Assembly: GCF_017874425.1 (NCBI RefSeq) | Contig: NZ_JAGGLL010000016.1 | Span: forward strand, 44,690 to 108,689 | Source of the DNA: Clostridium punense | GTDB taxonomy: Bacteria; Bacillota; Clostridia; Clostridiales; Clostridiaceae | Length of the DNA stretch: 64,000 bases | Direction: 5' to 3' | Part shown: positions 1 to 7,876 of the stretch, piece after piece | How positions within the stretch are numbered: position 1 is the stretch's first letter | Layout of the letters: every line of letters starts with the position of its first letter | Position numbers and translations under genes: made by a program | The notes under the pieces: generated by a model | Database searches by the model: none | The model's input: the letters and a program-made list of their open reading frames with translations, nothing else | What the model was told of the DNA's origin: nothing

Positions 1-1349
1 TTTAAAGCAAAGTGGAAAAAGCCTAAAATATTTTGCTGAGTTTCAGGTTGAAGATAAATTAATAAGTTTCTACAAGTCACTAAGTCCACTTTTGAAAAAG
101 GAGGATCATTAATTAAATTATGTTTTGCAAATATCACCATATCTCTTATGGATTTATTTATTTGGTACTTGTCCTCTTTTTTTATAAAAAAGTTTTTTAA
201 TCTTTCACAGGATACATGTTCTTCTATGTTACTATCATAAAGTCCGTTGCTAGCTTTTGCCAGAGCTGCATCGTCAATATCAGAAGCAAATATTTTTATA
301 TTATAATCCTTATCCACTCTATTCATATATTCTTTCAGTAAGATAGCCATGGAGTAGGCCTCCTCACCAGTAGAACAGCCTGCTACCCAAACTCTTATAG
401 TAGCACCAGGGTTTTTCTTTTCAAAAAGACTAGGAACTATTTCTTTTTCAATTATTTCAAAGGCTTCCTTATCTCTAAAAAAATGGGTGACCCCTATGAA
501 AAATTCTTTATATAGGGACTTTATCTCATCAACATTGATATTAATGTATTTTAGGTATTCTTCTAAACTTTCAATTCCGTATAAACTCATCCGTTTTTCA
601 ATTCTTCTTAAAACAGTGCCTTTCTTATAATGAAAAAAGTCCGTATGAGTATATTCTTTTATGTAGCTTAGTATTTTATTAAAAACTTCTTCATTGTTTA
701 TTAAAGTATTACTAATAAAGTCCTCTTCAATAACTCCCTTTAAAACCTCAAGTATTTTACTAGGCATTTTAGAGGGAGATAAAACATGGTCTACGCAACC
801 AGTGGCTAAGGCTGCATTGGGCATACTTATAAATTGAGCAGTCTTTTCATCCTGGACTAATACTAGTCCACCATTTGATTTTATAACCTTTATCCCACCA
901 CTCCCATCATAACCAGAACCAGATAGGATTACTCCAATGGCTTTTTCCTTTTTATCTTCAGCTAAAGAAGTGAAAAAGGTGTTAATTGGAAGAGAGGTTC
1001 CTGCTGTTGTAACTCTTTCAGATAAGTATAGCTTGTTGTTTTTTATAATCATTGATTTAGCTGGTGGAATAAGGTAAATATTATTAGGAATAACACGCAT
1101 TTCATTCTCTGCAACAGTAACATTCATTTTTGTATGACGTGAAAGTAGTTCCTTCATTAGGCTTTTATGATCAGGTGATAGGTGTTGTATAATAACATAA
1201 GCTAGATTAGTGTCCGCAGGTGTATTGTCAAAAAACTCTGTTATAGCATCAAGGCCTCCAGCTGAGGCGCCAATTCCTACAATAGTTAAGTTTTCTTCTA
1301 TATTTTTAGTTATATCCTTTATAACCATATTGTGAAATAAATTATCCAT
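1..1349 (-). CDS. CheB-CheR fusion protein (partial, runs off left edge)
   Basis: This is a chemotaxis-type methylesterase fused to a methyltransferase. It reads from ATG at 1349 towards position 1, with no stop before the window edge, so the C-terminus is missing. The CheB part (about residues 20-200) shows GIGASAGGLDAI with the nucleophilic Ser, QHLSPDH with the His, and LSGSGYDGSGG with the Asp. The CheR part follows from about residue 210, with the SAM-binding motif AGCSTGEEAYSMAI and later VTCRNLLIYL. Members of this family usually carry PAS or kinase domains further on, which would lie outside the window. A G-rich ribosome site (TTGGGGGG) precedes the start. It neighbours several histidine kinases and a second CheR, so it probably modifies a sensor protein reversibly, but its substrate cannot be seen here. 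Confidence 0.93.
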   Translation of the reverse strand, partial: MDNLFHNMVIKDITKNIEENLTIVGIGASAGGLDAITEFFDNTPADTNLAYVIIQHLSPDHKSLMKELLSRHTKMNVTVAENEMRVIPNNIYLIPPAKSMIIKNNKLYLSERVTTAGTSLPINTFFTSLAEDKKEKAIGVILSGSGYDGSGGIKVIKSNGGLVLVQDEKTAQFISMPNAALATGCVDHVLSPSKMPSKILEVLKGVIEEDFISNTLINNEEVFNKILSYIKEYTHTDFFHYKKGTVLRRIEKRMSLYGIESLEEYLKYININVDEIKSLYKEFFIGVTHFFRDKEAFEIIEKEIVPSLFEKKNPGATIRVWVAGCSTGEEAYSMAILLKEYMNRVDKDYNIKIFASDIDDAALAKASNGLYDSNIEEHVSCERLKNFFIKKEDKYQINKSIRDMVIFAKHNLINDPPFSKVDLVTCRNLLIYLQPETQQNILGFFHFAL

Positions 1350-1654
1350 AAAATTACCCCCCAAAATATAAAAAGTAGAGATTAAATCAAAATGTGCCTA
1401 TAAAAATAAAGTCTGTCCAATAAATAGAATAATTACATTATAATAAAAGACATGTATTGAATTTAAACTGATTGCAGTTCATATAATACACTATAGATTT
1501 TCAATTTAAAAGTCAATGTATAAGATTTGTAAGTATAGTGAACTTTTTTCCAGAATTACATAAGTTACATATAAGTATCATGAAAAATTAGAAGCTATAA
1601 AAGCAATTGGATAATTAAAGCAAAATAAGTTATTTAGGATATCTATAAGTATAA
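1350..1654. other. Intergenic region upstream of cheB-cheR fusion
   Basis: This AT-rich spacer must hold the promoter of the minus-strand CheB-CheR gene. I see no convincing consensus promoter, no ORF with a ribosome site and no strong hairpin. Confidence 0.5.
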
Positions 1655-1700
1655 ATTAAAAAAACTGGCAACCTTTTATGTAAAAATAATTGGTTGTCAG
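1655..1700 (-). terminator. Intrinsic terminator of the PAS kinase gene
   Basis: On the minus strand CTGACAACC (1700-1692) pairs with GGTTGCCAG (1673-1665), 8 of 9 pairs plus one G-U, followed by TTTTTTTAA. It lies 15 bp after the kinase stop codon. Confidence 0.8.
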
Positions 1701-1715
1701 CTTATGTATTAATTC

Positions 1716-3794
1716 TTAAGCATAAATATCAGAGAACTCTAAGTTGATTTTTTCTACATTCTCTTGCCAAAAGTTAGTATCACTTAATATAAAGCTTTCC
1801 TGAACAAATTTTACAGGAAGAGTTATAATAAATTCACTACCTTTACCATATTCACTGAAAAGCTCTATTGTTCCACCGTGGAGTTCTATTAGTGATTTTA
1901 CTAAAGATAGTCCAATGCCGCTTCCTTCCCTATTTCTACTCAAAGTTTTATCAACCTGCCTGAAGCGTTCAAAGATTACTTTGAGTTTGTCTTCTGGGAT
2001 ACCAATTCCAGTATCGCGTACACTTATACAAACTTCATCTTCTTTATCAGTTATGGTTACTGCTATTTCACCACCTTCAGAGGTGAATTTAACTGCATTT
2101 GCTAGTAGATTTAAAATTATTCTTTCCATCTTATCAGGGTCAAAAGCCATAATTTTTTCTTCAACATTAGTATCAAATACTAAGCTCACATTTCTATTTT
2201 CGATATACTGAGCCACTGATAAAGTGATGTTTTCAACTATACCTACAATATCATAGTTATTTGTTTGAATGTTAAGGAAACCAGAATCTATTTTAGTAAT
2301 ATCAATTAGATTATTTACTAGTCTTAAAAGTCTATAACAGTTTTGTTTTACCATGGACAAGTAATTTTCCATATGAGGTTTTGCACTGCCACATTCATCA
2401 AGCTTCAAGTTTAATACTTGAATTGCGCTAAAGATAATGTTTATTGGAGTTCTTAATTCATGGGATATGTTTGCAAAAAATTCTGTTTTTATCTTATCAT
2501 ATTGAAGTGCCTCTTGAAGTTGCTTGTCCTTTTCTTCTATAGAATTTTTGTATTTAATAGTATTTATTTTTTCTGTAATATCTTTAACTATAAAAAGGGT
2601 CATTGTTTCATCTTCAAAAAGTATCTTACCTTGTTCTATTTCAACATGAATCTTTTCATTCTTAGAATTCACAAACACTTCTTTTACACCACTTATAAAT
2701 TGAGATTTGCCTTCAGTAAATCTACTTATAAACTGGATTTTATAATCAAGATCCACAAAGTTTAATAAGGGTTGTCCTAAAATATCTCCTGGATTCTCTA
2801 GCTCTAAAAGCTTTAGTGCAGACTGATTGCAATACACAACTCCATTTTTATCATGAACAAAAATCCCTACAGGGAGAATTTCTAGTAGATTTTTATATCT
2901 TTCTTCATTTTTAACTAAGCTTTCCTCAAGTTCTTTCAATCTTGTTATATCTGTATAGGAAGCAACCCCTCCTAAACCATTCTCAAGAGACTTAACAGTC
3001 AATAAGTACCAGTATTTCTTAAAGTCTTGTATGTAATAATACTCAAAGGAGTACTTATTCATATTGCCATTAAAAACTTGTTTTACATTATTTAGTACAT
3101 CTCTATTCTGTAAAAATTTACTATTATCTGTGGTTCCCACATAACTTGAGAAGAAATTGTCTATCAGCTGAGGTCCCCTAAATATATTATTATCTAAACA
3201 GAGCTCCTCCATAGCTCTATTCACAGCAATTATATCTCCATTACTATCAAAAGCAGCTACCTTAGTTTCTATAGAGTTTAGTAGAAGTTCATTTAATTCA
3301 TAAGATTGTCTTAAACTTTTTTCTACCTGCTTTCTCCAATCAATGTCAACACAATATATAATTACATCATTATCCTCATTAAGTAAAGCATAGCTACAAC
3401 TGAACCAAATGTGCTTACCTTCTTTTGATATAAGCCTATTATCAATAGTAAAATTGTCTATTTCTTTATTAATAAGCTTATAGTAATTTTGTATTTTTAG
3501 TGAATAGTCATCTTTTTCATGTATAAGGTTAAAGCTTTGGTTAATTAACTCATCATATGAATATGCAAGTTTATTTAGTAGTTTTTCTGAGATATATTTT
3601 ATATTTCCTAAACTGTCTATTTCTACAATTGTAGTAAACCCATTATTCTCCATTAAGCTTATTTTTTCTAGCTTAGTGTCTTTTTCCAACAGTAAATTTT
3701 CACAGGATGTTATTTTTTTTTGGTAAAGCAGGTTACTCCGAAGAAGTATTGCTACAGTTGCAATAAAACCTACTATATATAAAAACTCAATCAA
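1716..3794 (-). CDS. Membrane-anchored multi-PAS sensor histidine kinase with EFSDIY tail
   Basis: A 692-residue sensor kinase. Residues 1-20 form one membrane segment. Three PAS-like domains follow (about 50-155, 170-290 and 300-415), then a HisKA dimerisation domain with the phospho-acceptor in NISHELRTPINII (near 445) and the related QNCYRLLRLVNNLID helix. The HATPase domain has the N box NLLANAVKFT, DTGIGIPEDKL and GSGIGLSLVKSL. The last residues, EKINLEFSDIYA, match the tails of three other kinases in this window. The start is TTG at 3794 after AGGGGGGCA. No response regulator is adjacent, so this is an orphan kinase; the ligand of the PAS domains is unknown. Confidence 0.95.
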   Translation of the reverse strand: MIEFLYIVGFIATVAILLRSNLLYQKKITSCENLLLEKDTKLEKISLMENNGFTTIVEIDSLGNIKYISEKLLNKLAYSYDELINQSFNLIHEKDDYSLKIQNYYKLINKEIDNFTIDNRLISKEGKHIWFSCSYALLNEDNDVIIYCVDIDWRKQVEKSLRQSYELNELLLNSIETKVAAFDSNGDIIAVNRAMEELCLDNNIFRGPQLIDNFFSSYVGTTDNSKFLQNRDVLNNVKQVFNGNMNKYSFEYYYIQDFKKYWYLLTVKSLENGLGGVASYTDITRLKELEESLVKNEERYKNLLEILPVGIFVHDKNGVVYCNQSALKLLELENPGDILGQPLLNFVDLDYKIQFISRFTEGKSQFISGVKEVFVNSKNEKIHVEIEQGKILFEDETMTLFIVKDITEKINTIKYKNSIEEKDKQLQEALQYDKIKTEFFANISHELRTPINIIFSAIQVLNLKLDECGSAKPHMENYLSMVKQNCYRLLRLVNNLIDITKIDSGFLNIQTNNYDIVGIVENITLSVAQYIENRNVSLVFDTNVEEKIMAFDPDKMERIILNLLANAVKFTSEGGEIAVTITDKEDEVCISVRDTGIGIPEDKLKVIFERFRQVDKTLSRNREGSGIGLSLVKSLIELHGGTIELFSEYGKGSEFIITLPVKFVQESFILSDTNFWQENVEKINLEFSDIYA

Positions 3795-4101
3795 ATTTAT
3801 GCCCCCCTACTTAAAATGCATTATTTAACAAATATTATTATATAAACTATGAATATCCTTGTATAGAAATAAAAAAGAACAATGTTTTGGCTATATCGAC
3901 ATAGTATATTAAATTGCATAGAGGAATATGTAAAATTATCTGCATCACTAAATAGTTTGGGGTAAATTGCATGAATCTTATTGAATTTTATGCAGATTAA
4001 TGTAGCATTTTGGAAATTATTATTGCTAAACATAATTGAAATATAGGTACATCTCAGAAGAAACTAAGTAATTTATAAACATAAAACTACTGGATTAGGT
4101 G
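3795..4101. other. Intergenic region between PAS kinase and argS
   Basis: An AT-rich spacer that should contain the promoter of the minus-strand PAS kinase. A 70-codon minus reading frame here has no ribosome site and low-complexity composition. Apart from the argS terminator at its end I see nothing. Confidence 0.5.
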
Positions 4102-4140
4102 TAAAAGAAAATAGCCCTTCATATAACTGAAGGGCTATTT
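4102..4140 (-). terminator. Intrinsic terminator of argS
   Basis: A perfect 12-bp stem, AATAGCCCTTCA (4110-4121) with TGAAGGGCTATT (4128-4139), has a 6-nt loop. On the minus strand it is followed by TTTCTTTT, 12 bp after the argS stop. Confidence 0.93.
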
Positions 4141-4151
4141 ATTCAGAGATT

Positions 4152-5921
4152 TTACATTTTTTCAGGAGCTTCTATTCCAAGTAAATCAAGTCCTGCTTCT
4201 AACACCTTTTGTGTTAAGGTAATTAAGTTTAGCCAAGACATTTTCTTTTCTATATTTTCCTCTGCGATAATTCTGTTATCATGGTAGAACTTATTAAATA
4301 AGTTTGACAAGTCATAAATGTAATCGCAAATTTTATTCGGAGATCTATCTTTAAAACTTAAGTTTACTACTTCATTAAATCTAGAAATTTTAAGCATTAA
4401 ATCTCTTTCAGTGCTACTGTAAGGGTGAAGAATTTCCTTTGAACTTGAAAGGTTTATTCCTTCAGCTTCAGCTTTTCTAAGAATAGATTTTATTCTAACT
4501 ACTGTGTATAAAAGATAAGGACCTGTATTTCCTTCAAAAGATGAGAATTTATCCATATCAAAGATATAGTCTTTAGTAGCTTGGTTTGAAAGGTCACCGT
4601 ACTTTAAAGCTGCAAGACCTACTTTTCTTGAAATTTCTTCAACTTCTTCAGGAGTCATAGTATCAGTTTCTTTTAATTTATCTTTTACGTTATCTTTAAT
4701 AATTTGAATTAAGTCTTGGAGTCTCATAACTCCACCCTCTCTTGTTTTGAAAGGCTTGCCATCTTTTCCATTCATAGTTCCAAAGCCAATGAAGTCAAGA
4801 GTTGCGTCTTCTTTTATAATATTAGTTTTCTTCGCACATCTAAATACTTGCTCAAAGTGTAATCCTTGTCTTTTATCAACTACATAGATGATAGCATCAG
4901 GGTTGTAATCCTTAACTCTTTCTACAATAGTAGCAAGGTCTGTAGTACTATAAAGAGTAGCGCCATCAGATTTTAATATTATAATTGGAGGAACTGTATA
5001 AGTATCAGTTTCCTTAGCTACATCAATAACTAAAGCGCCTTCACTTTCATAAGTAAAGCCTTTTTCCTTGAATAATTCTACCATTTCAGGGATATATTTT
5101 TGACAATCACTTTCTCCCTTCCAAAGGTCGAATTCCACGTTTAAGTTTCCATAGTTTTTCTTTAAATCTGCTATAGAAACATTTAATATATGTTTCCAAA
5201 GAGCAACGTAACCTCTACGTCCATTTTGAAGTTCAAAGGTAGCTTTTCTAGCAGCTTCCATAGCCTTCTCATCAGATTTTGCGAGACTACTAGCAGCAGG
5301 GTAAATTTCTTCTAACTCATCAATGGTAAAAGGTGCTGTTTCAGGATACTCACCTTGAAAGTCTTCATCAAAGTAAGGAAGACTTGGATTACGTCTTTCT
5401 ACTTCAGAAATAACCATACCAATTTGAAGTCCCCAGTCTCCTAGATGAACATCACCGATAACTTTATGACCTAAGAAGCGACCAATTCTTTTTATACTTT
5501 CACCAATGATAGCAGCACGAAGGTGACCAACGTGTAGAGGTTTTGCAACGTTAGCTCCGCCGTAGTCAACAACTATAGTCATTGGGTCTACGTCACTTGT
5601 ACATCCAAGTTTTGAATCACCATACATATTATTTATGTAATTTGATATAAAGCTATCCTTTAAATTTATATTTATAAATCCAGGACCAGCAATAGAAACA
5701 TTCTCGAAGTTTTCCTCATTTTCAACAGCGGCAACAATTTCCTTAGCTATGTCAATAGGAGATTTCTTGTATTTTTTTGCAGCTGCCATAGCTCCATTAC
5801 ATTGAAATTGGCAAAGGTCTGGTCTGTTCGATACAGTAACCGTACAAAGCTGTCTATCATAGCCACACTGTTCAAATTTATCTTCCATTATAGTACTAAT
5901 TTTCTTTATAAGTTTTTCCAT
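4152..5921 (-). CDS. argS: Arginyl-tRNA synthetase
   Basis: A class I aminoacyl-tRNA synthetase that charges tRNA-Arg with arginine using ATP in the cytoplasm. At 589 residues it has the usual family length. The N-terminal Arg-tRNA-synt-N domain covers about residues 1-110 (AGPGFININL). The HIGH signature is HVGH at residues 130-133 (ANVAKPLHVGHLRAA). As in most ArgRS enzymes there is no canonical KMSKS; the loop reads MNGKDGKPFKTREGG. The C-terminal DALR anticodon-binding domain starts near 465 and ends GIEAPEKM. ATG at 5921 follows AAGGAGG. The gene is a housekeeping island between signalling genes, and a degenerate MITE copy lies only 27 bp upstream of its start. Confidence 0.98.
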   Translation of the reverse strand: MEKLIKKISTIMEDKFEQCGYDRQLCTVTVSNRPDLCQFQCNGAMAAAKKYKKSPIDIAKEIVAAVENEENFENVSIAGPGFININLKDSFISNYINNMYGDSKLGCTSDVDPMTIVVDYGGANVAKPLHVGHLRAAIIGESIKRIGRFLGHKVIGDVHLGDWGLQIGMVISEVERRNPSLPYFDEDFQGEYPETAPFTIDELEEIYPAASSLAKSDEKAMEAARKATFELQNGRRGYVALWKHILNVSIADLKKNYGNLNVEFDLWKGESDCQKYIPEMVELFKEKGFTYESEGALVIDVAKETDTYTVPPIIILKSDGATLYSTTDLATIVERVKDYNPDAIIYVVDKRQGLHFEQVFRCAKKTNIIKEDATLDFIGFGTMNGKDGKPFKTREGGVMRLQDLIQIIKDNVKDKLKETDTMTPEEVEEISRKVGLAALKYGDLSNQATKDYIFDMDKFSSFEGNTGPYLLYTVVRIKSILRKAEAEGINLSSSKEILHPYSSTERDLMLKISRFNEVVNLSFKDRSPNKICDYIYDLSNLFNKFYHDNRIIAEENIEKKMSWLNLITLTQKVLEAGLDLLGIEAPEKM

Positions 5922-5947
5922 AACTTCCTCCTTGTAAAAAATCCTTA

Positions 5948-6014
5948 GGCATCTGAAAGTAAATAATAACTAAAAATAAATAAGTATATCGACTTATTTA
6001 TTTTTGAAGATACT
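5948..6014. mobile_element. MITE-like element, internally deleted copy D
   Basis: The element starts GGCATCTGAAAGTAAATAA and ends CGACTTATTTATTTTTGAAGATACT, which are the two termini of the full-length copies at 17.9, 57.2 and 59.6 kb, with only about 20 bp left between them. TTA flanks both sides (5945-5947 and 6015-6017). The right terminus has drifted (GATACT instead of GATGCC). It sits between the argS ribosome site and whatever promoter drives argS. Confidence 0.7.
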
Positions 6015-6017
6015 TTA

Positions 6018-6435
6018 TTATATTATACCTCTAAAGGACAATAGTTTAATCATTTAATTTATAGTTACTTTATTATTATTAACAGTAACATAGTGTCTAT
6101 AGTAGTTGGTTTATAAAAATAAGATAATTATATATATTTATACATTAATTTAGGTTTTATTGTAAAGAGTTATTTTGTTAATATTATAGGTTTATTTTAG
6201 TACAAAGAAAAATATAATATTACCACTGAAAATAATACACCATATTTTACTAAATTTACAGTAAAATATTTTTTCATAGGTAAAAAAACAGATTTAAGAA
6301 AATTCACTTAATACGTATGAAAACCTGTAAAAGTTTACTTTAATTAACAGTGAGCAGATTTTGGTAATTTGACATGAATTTTCAGGGGTGTACAATATAA
6401 AATGTATAGTTGCGTAAGAAGATGGGGGTTTATAA
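6018..6435. other. Long AT-rich intergenic region
   Basis: This 418-bp gap separates the divergent argS and receiver-kinase genes. It is very AT-rich and holds no ORF with a ribosome site. The only clear signal is the promoter at 6369-6396 pointing towards the kinase. Confidence 0.5.
6369..6396 (+). promoter_or_regulatory. Probable sigma-A promoter of the receiver-kinase gene
   Basis: A perfect -35 TTGACA (6369-6374), a 16-bp spacer and a -10 TACAAT (6391-6396) lie 40 bp upstream of the start codon. Confidence 0.6.
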
Positions 6436-7713
6436 ATGGTTAAACAAGCTAATTACAGCATACTTATTGTGGATGATAACCATAGTAATTTGTTTACATT
6501 AAGGGAATTTATAAAGGAATATATTGACGCAGAGATTCTTGAAGCGGATTGTGGAGAAGATGCTCTTACACTGCTCTATGATAAAACAGTAGATTTAATA
6601 ATTTTAGATGTACAAATGGAAGGGATGGACGGCTTTGAAATAGCTTCCTTAATTAAGAAAAGAAAGAAGACTAAGGATATTCCTATAGTGTTTCTTACTG
6701 CTGCCTATAAAAATGATGAGTTTAAAAAAAGAGGCTTCGAAATTGGAGCTGTAGATTACTTAGTTAAACCTATCGATGAGTTCCAACTTATTAATAGAAT
6801 AAACGTTTACTTAAAGTTAATAGAGAAAGAAAGAACTATGAATATACTCTTAGAGGAAAAGGTTCATGAACAAGTAAAAGAATTGAAAAAGGCCAAAGAG
6901 GAAGCAGAAGCTGCTAACGAGGCAAAAAGTATGTTTTTAGCGAATATTTCCCATGAGCTTAGAACCCCACTAAATATATTACTTAGTTCAGTACAACTTA
7001 TAGACCTCTATTTAAAGGGAGAGGACCCTATAGAAAGGGACAAGATAAGAGAAAAGATTAATGTACAAAGACAAAATTGTTATAGACTTTTAAGACTTGT
7101 AAATAATTTAATTGATATTACAAAGATGGATGCAGGCTTCTTTACCTTAAATTTTACTAAGTGTAACGTTATTGAAGTTATTGAATCTATAACTATGTCC
7201 GTAGTTGATTATGTTAATGATAAGGGAATCAACTTGATTTTTGATACAGAAATAGAAGAGCTTGTAATGCATTGTGATTTAGATGCTATTGAAAGGATTG
7301 TACTCAATCTTTTATCTAATGCAATAAAGTTCACTCCAGTGGGGGGAGTTATATTTGTTAATGTGAAGCTTAATGAAGGAAAGATAATTATTTCAGTTAA
7401 AGATACTGGCATAGGCATGACAGAGGAAACCTTAAGTAAAGTTTTTGAAAGATTCAAACAAGGTGATGAGCTTCTTACAAGAAGAAGTGAAGGTAGCGGC
7501 ATTGGTTTAAGCTTAGTTAAGTATCTAGTAGAAATGCATAATGGACAGGTTTATGTTGAGAGTAAGTACAAGGTAGGAAGTGAGTTTTTTGTGGAGCTTC
7601 CTATAAATAAGGATATAAAGGAAGAGCATGTAAGTAATATAGATGAAAGCTACAAGATAGGTGATACTGTAGTTCAAAAGATAAGTATAGAGTTTTCAGA
7701 TATATACTTATAA
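6436..7713 (+). CDS. Receiver-histidine kinase hybrid with EFSDIY tail
   Basis: A soluble 425-residue protein with the receiver domain first. REC covers about residues 5-125, with the acidic pair in LIVDDNHSN, the phospho-acceptor Asp in LIILDVQMEG, and the conserved Lys in YLVKPIDE. A short coiled linker (145-170) leads to HisKA with NISHELRTPLNIL and QNCYRLLRLVNNLIDITK. The HATPase follows with NLLSNAIKFT, DTGIGMTEE and GSGIGLSLVKYL. The protein ends QKISIEFSDIYL. There is no membrane segment and no sensory domain, so input probably arrives by phosphotransfer to the receiver or by partner binding. GGGGG lies about 10 bp before ATG 6436. The most similar protein in the window is the kinase at 1716-3794. 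Confidence 0.95.
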   Translation: MVKQANYSILIVDDNHSNLFTLREFIKEYIDAEILEADCGEDALTLLYDKTVDLIILDVQMEGMDGFEIASLIKKRKKTKDIPIVFLTAAYKNDEFKKRGFEIGAVDYLVKPIDEFQLINRINVYLKLIEKERTMNILLEEKVHEQVKELKKAKEEAEAANEAKSMFLANISHELRTPLNILLSSVQLIDLYLKGEDPIERDKIREKINVQRQNCYRLLRLVNNLIDITKMDAGFFTLNFTKCNVIEVIESITMSVVDYVNDKGINLIFDTEIEELVMHCDLDAIERIVLNLLSNAIKFTPVGGVIFVNVKLNEGKIIISVKDTGIGMTEETLSKVFERFKQGDELLTRRSEGSGIGLSLVKYLVEMHNGQVYVESKYKVGSEFFVELPINKDIKEEHVSNIDESYKIGDTVVQKISIEFSDIYL

Positions 7714-7876
7714 AAAAGTGGAATTTTATAGATAAACTAATAAGTGGAAGTTAGCAAGCAATTGTTTAGGAGTAAAAAGTAAAAAAAGATTATGGTTACT
7801 TAGACTCCCTATAAATAGCTTTTATTAGTTTTTACACTCAATTTATACATGGAAATAACCCAAAAGGAGATAAAAT

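Noticed and set aside
2460..2765. A 101-codon + strand ORF inside the PAS kinase gene
   Set aside because: It is phenylalanine/tyrosine-rich shadow sequence of an AT-rich minus-strand gene, without a ribosome site.
3821..4033. A 70-codon minus-strand ORF upstream of the PAS kinase
   Set aside because: It has no ribosome site, low-complexity composition and lies where the kinase promoter is expected.
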